From: Pseudomonadota bacterium
GTDB taxonomy: Bacteria > Pseudomonadota > Gammaproteobacteria > Burkholderiales > Gallionellaceae
NCBI GenBank assembly: GCA_021783525.1
Contig: JAJXTT010000002.1
Span: forward strand, 1 to 41,409
Reading direction: 5' to 3'
Length of the DNA stretch: 41,409 bases
Shown here: positions 34,029-41,409 of the stretch, piece after piece
How the letters are laid out: every line of letters begins with the position of its first letter
How positions within the stretch are numbered: the stretch's first letter is position 1
Position numbers and translations under genes: made by a program
Notes under the pieces: model-generated
What the model saw: the letters and a program-made list of their open reading frames with translations, nothing else
Databases searched by the model: none
What the model was told of the DNA's origin: nothing

Positions 34029-34301
34029 ATGACATTCGCAACCGAAACCCGGAAACTGCCACCAACGTCGCAAGCGGTGCCGCTGGCGGACATTGCAATC
34101 AGACCATCTTTGGCGCGCGCCTCTTGCGCCATTCCAGCAGACGATGCACCGCTCGGCGGCGGTCTGCCACACGAAGTCGCCGAGCGCTTCGATGCCGACT
34201 TGCCCGACGGGGTACTGGCCGACGCCAATCCGCTGGTACGTGACCACTGCCGCCAGCGCACTGGGACGCATGCGGTGCTTGCCGGGGCGTGCGAGGGCTG
34301 A
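34029..34301 (+). CDS. Hypothetical protein in nifB-nifZ interval (90 aa)
   Basis: ORF filling the gap between nif-iscA and nifZ, same strand; no family recognised. Confidence 0.5.
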   Translation: MTFATETRKLPPTSQAVPLADIAIRPSLARASCAIPADDAPLGGGLPHEVAERFDADLPDGVLADANPLVRDHCRQRTGTHAVLAGACEG

Positions 34302-34305
34302 CGCC

Positions 34306-34608
34306 ATGGGTGACATCAATCGCAATAGCGACGTGCTGGAACTCAATGGTCCACCGCGTTTCGAATACGGCCAGAAGGTGCGCGCGCGCTGCACGATCCG
34401 CAACGACGGCACTTTTCCGGGCCGCAACATCGGCGACATTCTGGTTAAAAAGGGCGACGAAGGGTACGTCGCCAGCATCGGCACTTTCCTGCAGCAGTTT
34501 TACATCTATGGCGTGGACTTCGTGATACACGGTTACCAGGTTGGCATGAAGAGCCGCGAGCTGGACCCGGTGGAACCATCACAGCCGAATCAGGAACGCA
34601 CGGTATGA
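34306..34608 (+). CDS. nifZ: Nitrogen fixation protein NifZ
   Basis: PPRFEYGQKVRARCTIRNDGTFPGRNIGDILVKKGDEGYVASIGTFLQQFYIYGVDFV. Confidence 0.92.
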   Translation: MGDINRNSDVLELNGPPRFEYGQKVRARCTIRNDGTFPGRNIGDILVKKGDEGYVASIGTFLQQFYIYGVDFVIHGYQVGMKSRELDPVEPSQPNQERTV

Positions 34609-34901
34609 ACGTTAAAGTGGGACATTCAGGCCCCTCGTTTCGCGTCTCGGCCCCATCGGAGACCGACGCACGCGATCTGAAATATCAGCGCGGCCAGCAA
34701 GTACGCGCCGCCGTTGTCCTGAATAACGACGGCAGTCATACCGCGCACGATCCGGATGTCTGGCTGGTGCCGGACGATGCGTCTGGCGAGATCGTAAAAA
34801 CTGATGTGCACGTAGAGTCGAACACGCCGGTGTATATGGTGAAGTTTTCCTGGATTCGTCCCGTGGCGGGATTCCTGGAACAGGAAATCACGCCGGAATG
34901 A
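34605..34901 (+). CDS. Second NifZ-like protein
   Basis: RGQQVRAAVVLNNDGSHTAHDPDVWLVPDDASGEIVKTDVHVESNTPVYMVKF: same spacing of YGQ/VRA..NDG..VGF-like motifs; overlaps nifZ stop. Confidence 0.75.
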   Translation: MNVKVGHSGPSFRVSAPSETDARDLKYQRGQQVRAAVVLNNDGSHTAHDPDVWLVPDDASGEIVKTDVHVESNTPVYMVKFSWIRPVAGFLEQEITPE

Positions 34902-34911
34902 CGGGGCGGCG

Positions 34912-35277
34912 ATGACTGCCAAAGTGAGCGAAAGGTTTTTGGCCGGTCCGGGCGGTTGTCCGCACCCGAATGACGTCGATCGCAAGCGCATAGAACGCGC
35001 GCTGGCCAATCGTGGGCGATACCGTTACGTAACCCCGGTGGTGCGACCGGCAGTGCGAGGGTACCGCATCGAGAGTCCCTGTTGCTCGCGCAACGTCGAT
35101 CAGAATGGCGGCACTATCGATATCGCGCGGATCGAATTTGGTCTGCAGTTGTGCCGATGGCGACTGTATCGCCGTGATCACCGGCGGAACGAATGGGAAT
35201 TTTACGCGGAATACGCGACGCTCGCGGCGCTGGTAAACGAACTGAATGAGGATCTGAGGCGGGCATTCTGGCAATGA
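34912..35277 (+). CDS. Conserved-looking hypothetical protein between nifZ and nifS (121 aa)
   Basis: Full ORF overlapping nifS start by 4 nt (ATGA), translational-coupling arrangement; family not recognised. Confidence 0.7.
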   Translation: MTAKVSERFLAGPGGCPHPNDVDRKRIERALANRGRYRYVTPVVRPAVRGYRIESPCCSRNVDQNGGTIDIARIEFGLQLCRWRLYRRDHRRNEWEFYAEYATLAALVNELNEDLRRAFWQ

Positions 35278-36416
35278 ACGGCATCATCTATCTCGACAAC
35301 AACGCCACCACGCGGGTCGCTCCTGAGTGCCTGGACGCAGTGCTTGCCTGCCTGCGCGACGAATACGGCAACCCGTCGAGCAAGCACGCCGCTGGAGATC
35401 ACGCGCGCCGGCTGGTCAATGAAGCACGTGCCCAAATAGCCGAACTGCTCGGCGCGCAATCGGCCGAGATCGTCTTTACCAGCGGAGGGACCGAGAGTAA
35501 TCATCTGGCCATTCTCGGGGCGCTGGCACGCGATCCACGGCGCCAGCACGTGGTCACAAGTTCGGTCGAGCATCCTTCCACGCTCCAGTTGCTGCGCCAC
35601 CTGGAGGGGTGCGGAGTACGTGTCACGTTATTGCCGGTCGACGCCCAGGGCCGGCTGGACCCGGCTGCCGTCGAGGCGGCGATTGCGCCTGACACGGCCT
35701 TGATCTCGTTCTTGTGGGCCAACAACGAGACCGGGGTACTGTTTCCAGTTGAGCAGGTGGCGCGCATTGCGTGTGAGCGCAACGTGTTGTTGCATCTCGA
35801 TGCCGTACAGGTAGTTGGCAAACTCGCAGTGGACTTGCGGCAACTGCCGGCCGATTTTCTGTCATTGTCTGGACACAAGTTTCATGCTCCCAAGGGCGTG
35901 GGTGCGTTGTTCGTGCGCAAGGGTGTGACGCTGCCGCCGTTGCTATTCGGCCATCAGGAACGTGCGCGGCGTGGCGGGACGGAAAACGTTCCAGCTATCG
36001 TCGGACTCGGGATTGCAGCGGCTGTCGCGGCGGAGACCCTGGAAGCCGGCATGCATACGATGATGACGTTGCGTGCCAGACTGGAGCAGGGCGTGTGCGA
36101 GCGCGTGCCGTTCGCGACTGTGAACGGGGGCGATGCCGCGCGTGTTGCGAATACCAGCAGCATCCGTTTCGGAAACCTCATTGGCGAGGCGCTCGCCGCG
36201 CGCCTGGACCAGGCCGGCGTATGTGTCGGGCTCGGATCGGCCTGCACCGCCGGTTCTGGCGCGCCATCGCACGTGCTCACCGCCATGGGACTCGACGCAC
36301 GCGCGGTGCTGGCCAGCATGCGGTTTTCACTAAGTCGTTATACCACCGGTAAAGAGATCGAGCGCGTGCTCAACCTGCTGCCAGAAGTTGTGCGCAACCA
36401 GCCTGCGGCGGCCTGA
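35274..36416 (+). CDS. nifS: Cysteine desulfurase NifS
   Basis: IYLDNNATTRVAPE, SGGTESNHLAI, LSGHKFHAPKGVGALFVRKG, GSACTAGSGAPSHVL. Confidence 0.96.
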   Translation: MNGIIYLDNNATTRVAPECLDAVLACLRDEYGNPSSKHAAGDHARRLVNEARAQIAELLGAQSAEIVFTSGGTESNHLAILGALARDPRRQHVVTSSVEHPSTLQLLRHLEGCGVRVTLLPVDAQGRLDPAAVEAAIAPDTALISFLWANNETGVLFPVEQVARIACERNVLLHLDAVQVVGKLAVDLRQLPADFLSLSGHKFHAPKGVGALFVRKGVTLPPLLFGHQERARRGGTENVPAIVGLGIAAAVAAETLEAGMHTMMTLRARLEQGVCERVPFATVNGGDAARVANTSSIRFGNLIGEALAARLDQAGVCVGLGSACTAGSGAPSHVLTAMGLDARAVLASMRFSLSRYTTGKEIERVLNLLPEVVRNQPAAA

Positions 36417-36528
36417 CGGGGTCTGGATCCTGGCTGTAGCGAAGTGTGGCCGAGCTATCGAAACGTTCCCAGATTCTGGTGCATCGCAACTGCAGTAGGG
36501 CCACAAATCGAAATGATCGAGGATGACC

Positions 36529-36738
36529 ATGAAGGTAATGATCCGCAGAGACAGTGAAGGGGTGTTTTCCGCCTATGTCGCCAAGAAAGACCTGGAAGAG
36601 CCCATCGTAGCGATGGACCATCCGCAGCTGTGGGGCGGGTGCGTGACGCTTGCCAACGGCTGGCGGCTGGAACTGCCGGCCTTGGCCGCCGACACCGCGT
36701 TGCCGATCACGGTCGAGGCGCGCCGCTTGACCGAATGA
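36529..36738 (+). CDS. nifT: Nitrogen fixation protein NifT
   Basis: MKVMIRRDSEGVFSAYVAKKDLEEPIVAMDHPQLWGGCVTLANGWRLELPAL. Confidence 0.92.
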   Translation: MKVMIRRDSEGVFSAYVAKKDLEEPIVAMDHPQLWGGCVTLANGWRLELPALAADTALPITVEARRLTE

Positions 36739-36846
36739 CCATGGCGATCAGCGACCGGAACTTCACCGAATTCGCAACGCTGCTGGCCGGTCGTGCCAAT
36801 GTCAGTGCCAATGTGGTCATTTATCTCTAATTGTCAGGAGGAAGTC

Positions 36847-37059
36847 ATGGGGAATTCGGAGATTATGATTCACGTGCGGTTCTCGCAGGACGGCACAGCG
36901 CGCGAAGTGAGTGCGCGACCGGCTGCTTTGAGCGCCCAGGACTGGGTCAATCGCCTGAGCAAGGAGGCCGCAAACGTCTATTGGGCACTGTCCGGCGGAC
37001 GCGGGTTGTTCCAAGTATCAGTGGTACAGCTGCAGTTGCTGCAATCGGGGATGTCGTGA
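36847..37059 (+). CDS. Small hypothetical protein co-transcribed with nifT (70 aa)
   Basis: ORF with RBS (CAGGAGGAAGTC ATG) overlapping the start of the SIR2-like gene. Confidence 0.7.
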   Translation: MGNSEIMIHVRFSQDGTAREVSARPAALSAQDWVNRLSKEAANVYWALSGGRGLFQVSVVQLQLLQSGMS

Positions 37060-37907
37060 TGGCCGCGGTCGATGAAGTCTTCGCGGGTATCGCGAACGGT
37101 GCAGTCATTCCATACCTGGGTCCGGGAGTGCTGGCTGCCACGCCCGGCAGCGAGGCTTTGCCTGGCTCGCCAACGCGCCTGGTGTTACGGCTGGTGGCCA
37201 AAGCGAGCGTGCCGCACAAGATCCGGAACAACCTTACCGCTGCAGCCCAGTTCATCGAGAATTTCAAGCACCGCAAGACGGTGGTTAAGGCGATGACCGA
37301 GGCTTTCAGCGTCGAAGTTGCTCCCGGCGATCTGCACCACTACTTTGCATCGTTGCCACAACTGCCGGTGATCGTCTCTACTTGGTACGACGGTCTGTTG
37401 ATGAAGGCGTTCGCGTCACATGGCAGTTGGGGTGCGGTGCAGGGCGTGAGCCAGTCGGAGCACTTTGGCATATGGACGCAGTATTTCGACCGGAACGGTG
37501 CTCGGGTAGATGAAGCCCGCGCGCGCGATTGGGCAACGCTGCTATATCAACCGCTCGGGTCAATTGTGCCGGCTGCGAATTTCCTGGTGTCGGATACTGA
37601 CTTTGTTGAAGTTCTTACTGAAATCGACATCCAAACACCGATTCCGGCCCTGGTACAGGAGCGGCGGCGCGGCCGGCATTTCTTGTTTCTTGGCTGTCGT
37701 TTCGCCACCCAGCTTGACCGGCTGTTTGCGCGTCAAATCATGAAGCGTTCCTCTGACAGACACTGGGCGCTGCTAGAAGGCGATCTCACACACAACGAGG
37801 CGCGGTTTTTGGATGAGCAGAACATCGAGCGCATCGGTATGTCGCTGGTGGAATTCCTGACACATTCAGGAAAGTCCGGCACGCGGCCACCGGTGACGGC
37901 GGTTTGA
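37059..37907 (+). CDS. SIR2-like domain protein associated with nif cluster
   Basis: GAVIPYLGPGVLA at N-terminus, VSTWYDGLLMKAF (cf. TTNYDxLLE), LYQPLGSIVPAANFLVSDTDFVEVL (cf. KLHGSID...), FLFLGCRFATQLDRLF (cf. FLGYSFxDPxLxxLL). Confidence 0.8.
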   Translation: MAAVDEVFAGIANGAVIPYLGPGVLAATPGSEALPGSPTRLVLRLVAKASVPHKIRNNLTAAAQFIENFKHRKTVVKAMTEAFSVEVAPGDLHHYFASLPQLPVIVSTWYDGLLMKAFASHGSWGAVQGVSQSEHFGIWTQYFDRNGARVDEARARDWATLLYQPLGSIVPAANFLVSDTDFVEVLTEIDIQTPIPALVQERRRGRHFLFLGCRFATQLDRLFARQIMKRSSDRHWALLEGDLTHNEARFLDEQNIERIGMSLVEFLTHSGKSGTRPPVTAV

Positions 37908-37925
37908 ACTTTTGGAGGTGCGGTC

Positions 37926-38114
37926 ATGGCAGTCAGAATTTTTTGCGATTGCGGCAAGGAAATCACGCATGAAATTTCGCTCTGGGACCGGAAGACACGC
38001 TCTATATTCTGGATGGAGCAGAACCCGCCTTCCTGCGCCATCTGTTGGAAGCAGCAGGCACCGTCGCGGACCTCGGGCGATACCGGGATTCGACGGAAGG
38101 TGGCTGTGCAATGA
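37926..38114 (+). CDS. Small Cys-containing hypothetical protein (62 aa)
   Basis: MAVRIFCDCGKEITHEISLWDRKTRSIFWMEQNPPSCAICW: CxC...CxxC pattern; GGAG RBS just upstream. Confidence 0.55.
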   Translation: MAVRIFCDCGKEITHEISLWDRKTRSIFWMEQNPPSCAICWKQQAPSRTSGDTGIRRKVAVQ

Positions 38115-38134
38115 AAGCGCCTTGCCAGCCTCTG

Positions 38135-39107
38135 CTACGTCCGGTTATGTGCAGAAATAGGCTGAATCAGAGAGAAGTCAGCACCACCCCTGCAGTGCCG
38201 CAGAACGAGTGCCCAGGTTCCGCGACAAAGCTTTGCAAAATTTCCGTCCGAATTTCTTTGCGATATATGGAGGTATCCCATGTGAAAATGCAACTTCATG
38301 TGCAACCTCGCCGCAGTGAAAATTCCTGGAAAACTTTCCGGTGGTACGGAACCGCCGCCGGCCCGTAAGGTCGTTGCCACATTTAGAATTGCTGTTTGAA
38401 TGATGCAGGAGTCCTGCTTTGGGTTTGCGTCGCCACAGCGCCATGGTGAGCGCGTCGGTGGCAAGCTCTGCGGTGAGCCGGCTGCCCATGCCCAGCCGAT
38501 GACCGCCCGCGAGTAGAGATCGAGCACGACAGCAAGATAAAGCCAATCTTCGTCGGTCCAGACATAGCTGATGTCCCCCGCCCACACGCGATCCGGTGGC
38601 GTGACCGCGAACTGCCGGTCAAGCGTATTGGCCGCTACCGGCAGTTTGTGGGAAGAATTCGTGGTCGCCTTCCATTTTTTCACGGTTTCGGCCCGGATGC
38701 CGTGGCGGCACATCAGGTGCGCCACACGGTTTTCGCTGCAGGACTGTCCTTCCAACCGCAGCGCGCGCGTGATGCGCGGGCTGCGGTAGGTCTCGCGGGA
38801 TTGGGCATGGCAGGCACGGATGCGTACTGCCAGGGCCTCGTTGGATCGGGCACGGGGGCTTTCCGGCCTCCGGGCCCAGGCGTAATAAGCCCGCGTGAGA
38901 GACTTTGAGGGCACGAAACGGCACACCCGCACGGCGTTTGCGGGATTCGCGAACAGCCGGCAGAGCATCACGGCGGGGGCGAAGAAAGCGGCGAAAGCGG
39001 GGGCGAGAAGCGGGGGTAAGGGCGGAAAAGGTTCGGGAGACAAGTCGGACGGAGGCGAGAACGAAGAAGGTGCCGCCACGACAGGCAGCGCGGCCCCCTC
39101 GGATCAT
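38135..39107 (-). pseudogene. IS3-family transposase (OrfB) remnant, frameshifted and truncated
   Basis: AYYAWARRPESPRARSNEALAVRIRACHAQSRETYRSPRITRALRLEG...NTLDRQFAVTPPDRVWAGDISYVWTDEDWLYLAVVLDLYSRAVIGWAW; continues in another frame as GSRLTAELATDALTMALWRRKPKAGLLHHSN, DDE core incomplete. Confidence 0.88.
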
Positions 39108-39202
39108 GGGGAGAAGACGCTCGAGTAAACCGGCAGTGCCGGATTGCCCCGGTTATCTCAGGGCCGAATGGGCTTTGGCGGTTCGAGACTCCGCGATAGC
39201 TC

Positions 39203-39589
39203 CTATAAATCCTCAGGAAAGCCCGAGGCGCGGTTGGCGACCTTGCGGTCCCGTATCTTCCGGTACTTCAAAATCAGGGGGTCTGAGCTACGGCGAGGAT
39301 CCCCTTTGGGCGGGAATTTCGTTCCCCTGGCCTCCTCCGCCTGCTCTATGGCGACCTCCCGCCAGGCGCCGGCCTGATCCATCATGGTGAGGTACAGGCG
39401 ATCCAGCCGCTCGTACTTCGCCATCAGCTTCTTGAATTCAGCCTCCCACGCATCCGAGGCCTTTTTCCATGCGTGGGTGGCCTGCTGTGCCTTGTCTACC
39501 TCCAACCTCTGAAAATGATCCCGCAGGGAGGCGTTTGCGGCGCCGAACCCCAGAATGTCGTTGCCATCTATTTTCGGATCGTAAGGCAT
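39203..39589 (-). CDS. Hypothetical protein, copy 1 of a tandem paralogous pair
   Basis: ...KYERLDRLYLTMMDQAGAWREVAIEQAEEARGTKFPPKGDPRRSSDPLILKYRKIRDRKVANRASGFPEDL; strongly similar to the 39715 ORF. Confidence 0.7.
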   Translation of the reverse strand: MPYDPKIDGNDILGFGAANASLRDHFQRLEVDKAQQATHAWKKASDAWEAEFKKLMAKYERLDRLYLTMMDQAGAWREVAIEQAEEARGTKFPPKGDPRRSSDPLILKYRKIRDRKVANRASGFPEDL

Positions 39590-39714
39590 GGCTGCTTCTC
39601 CTCTTGGGTCTTGCCACTCCAGCGCAGGAAATCTGGATGTGTATGGTGAGATATATTACTACAGGTAACACACGTTGTCAATCCGTCCGCCGGTTCGGAA
39701 ATCCGCGATAATTC

Positions 39715-40134
39715 CTAATAATCCTCGGGCTTGCCCGCCGCGCGGTTGGCGATCTTGCGGTCCCGTATTTTCTCGTATTTCGAACCTAAAGGCTCCAGCG
39801 CTTTTTTGCGGCGCGGATCCCCTTTGGGCGGGAAAGGATGTCCTTGTATCTCCTCCGCCTGCTCTATGGCGATCTCCCGCCAGGCGCCGGACTGATCCAT
39901 TAGGGTGAGGTACAGGCGATCCAGCCGCTGATACTTCGCCAGCAGCTTCTGACATTCGGCCTTCCACGCGTCCGACAGCGGGTCCGCAGAACATGGACCG
40001 CTGCGCGGGTCGGTCAGGCGCTCGGCGACTCGGCGACTCGGCGAAGGACGGCGCGGTGGGTGATCTGGGTCACGGGGTTTTCGGGTAATCGGCGAACTGA
40101 GTCGCTGATTCTTGCGGGCGATTGGTTCTGGCAC
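39715..40134 (-). CDS. Hypothetical protein, copy 2 (N-terminus divergent, possibly truncated)
   Basis: ...KYQRLDRLYLTLMDQSGAWREIAIEQAEEIQGHPFPPKGDPRRKKALEPLGSKYEKIRDRKIANRAAGKPEDY. Confidence 0.55.
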   Translation of the reverse strand: MPEPIARKNQRLSSPITRKPRDPDHPPRRPSPSRRVAERLTDPRSGPCSADPLSDAWKAECQKLLAKYQRLDRLYLTLMDQSGAWREIAIEQAEEIQGHPFPPKGDPRRKKALEPLGSKYEKIRDRKIANRAAGKPEDY

Positions 40135-40385
40135 CCGGCGGTTTCACCCAGGACGGCTTTGGGTAGCCGGCCAGAACCGTTCCAGAATGCAGTGTCGCGC
40201 TGGGTGTTGGCCTTCATTTACGCCCCTTGGTTGGCTGCGCATACCCTACATTAGGGCGGCTTGTTTCTGCAACGATCCTGGCAGTGGAGCGGACCCTAAG
40301 GCGGGGACCGTACCCCAGGGTCGGCGCGAGGAAGTTCCGCTGGCGGCGCTCCTAGAGGAACAAAAAGGGGTGACATCATCCGTGC

Positions 40386-40417
40386 TGTGTGTTATGATAT
40401 GTACTCTACAACACACA
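40386..40417. repeat. Inverted repeat TGTGTGTT-N16-AACACACA upstream of lipoprotein gene
   Basis: 8-bp perfect arms flanking a TATGAT -10-like element; candidate operator. Confidence 0.5.
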
Positions 40418-40468
40418 TAGAGACGGGTGTTTGCAGACCACAGACTGACCAACCAAAGGAGACTCCTC

Positions 40469-40867
40469 ATGAGAACAAAGACTTTCGTACTGCTGGCCTC
40501 TATCGCGGGATCGGTTGCCACGCTGTCCGGGTGCACCACGATGGTCGGCAACCATCACCTGGCCAAAACCTCGCGCGCGGGGCTGAGTCAGGAACTGGTG
40601 CGGGGAAAGACAACCGAGTCGCAGGTGCGCGCCCTGATGGGCGACCCGACGAAGACGACCTTCGCAAGCCACGGAGGGACCCTCTGGACCTACTCCCTGA
40701 TGACCGCCCGTGCCTCGGCCAAGAACATCGCCCTGAGCAGCCTCACCTTCGGGTTCATGGGGAGGATCAAGCAGCGCCAGAAAACCGTGAACATGCTGTT
40801 TAACCGCCGCAAGGTGCTGGTCCGGTATTCGTACTCCAACGTGGATTCCTCGCCCAGCACCAACTAA
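40469..40867 (+). CDS. Lipoprotein with SmpA/OmlA (BamE-like) domain
   Basis: Signal peptide with lipobox (VATLSGC); ELVRGKTTESQVRALMGDPTKTTFASHGGTLWTYSL. Confidence 0.75.
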   Translation: MRTKTFVLLASIAGSVATLSGCTTMVGNHHLAKTSRAGLSQELVRGKTTESQVRALMGDPTKTTFASHGGTLWTYSLMTARASAKNIALSSLTFGFMGRIKQRQKTVNMLFNRRKVLVRYSYSNVDSSPSTN

Positions 40868-40944
40868 AAATCCCGCCACCCCCCCGGCGTCCCGTTCCCC
40901 GCGGGCTCCGCCGGGCGGCTTAACGCCGCACAGGAACGCCGGTA

Positions 40945-41409
40945 TTCTGTCCTCATGCACTGGACCACCCTCTGCTCAACCAGGACCCCGGGCTTTGCCG
41001 GTATCGCCCCTACGGGGCGCACGATCTCAATCTCCAGCCCGTCCCGGACTCGGAATACGAGGCGCTCGGGAGCCTCTATGCGAATCTCGAACGCCAGCCG
41101 GACAGCACGCGCATCAATTTTCAGGGGATTCCCTGCCGGTCGCAGCGCATCACCACCGTGGACGGGGTGAGCTACGTCCTGCGCCAGTTGCCCCGCACCC
41201 AGACGCTCGCCGAACTCGGCGTTCCGTCGATCATCATCCGCGACCTGCTCGCGCCGCAGCTGGCGGGGCTCGTGCTCATCGCCGGGCGCCCTCGTGCAGG
41301 AGCGCATCCGGCTCTTTGGCGGCGCCGCGCAGGTGATCGAAGACCCGCCGGAGATGGCCATCCAGAGCACGCTCGACAACGGGCTCATTCAGCAGATCAG
41401 CGTGAACTC
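40945..41409 (+). pseudogene. TraJ/DotB-like conjugation (type IVB) ATPase fragment, frameshifted at the Walker A position; runs off window
   Basis: LDHPLLNQDPGLCRYRPYGAHDLNLQPVPDSEYEALGSLYANLERQPDSTRINFQGIPCRSQRITTVDGVSYVLRQLPRTQTLAELGVPSIIIRDLLAPQLAGLVLIAG then frame change to GALVQERIRLFGGAAQVIEDPPEMAIQSTLDNGLIQQISVN. Confidence 0.6.

Overview
The window (~41.4 kb, GC-rich, gammaproteobacterial in character) is dominated by a near-complete Mo-nitrogenase gene cluster at ~9.0-38.1 kb. Plus strand: nifH-D-K-E-N-X, DUF269 (nifX-associated), DUF683, fdxB, nifQ. Minus strand: nifV-cysE-nifW-fixABC-fixX, a broken mop-like gene, then modABC. After these come erpA/iscA-like genes (minus) and nifA, nifB, fdxN, nif-IscA, two nifZ-like genes, nifS, nifT and a SIR2-like gene (plus). 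By eye I found four sigma54 (-24/-12) promoters (nifH, nifV, erpA/iscA, nifB) and six TGT-N10-ACA NifA-type upstream sites sharing an extended near-palindrome. The cluster sits in a mobile-element graveyard. To the left are a tRNA-Leu(TAA), a frameshifted integrase remnant, an IS3-family remnant and a second tyrosine-recombinase remnant, plus three c-di-GMP (GGDEF/EAL) genes, one of them partial. Inside is an IS605-type TnpB remnant with a right-end hairpin. To the right are another IS3-family remnant, a duplicated small gene of unknown function and a broken TraJ/DotB-like conjugation ATPase. The most interesting leads are: (1) a SIR2-like protein in the nifT operon that appears to lack the catalytic residues; (2) a mop/TOBE gene with two in-frame stops between fixX and modA; (3) the common cis-regulatory code; (4) the integrated-element context. 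All family calls come from reading the translations; no database search was run.
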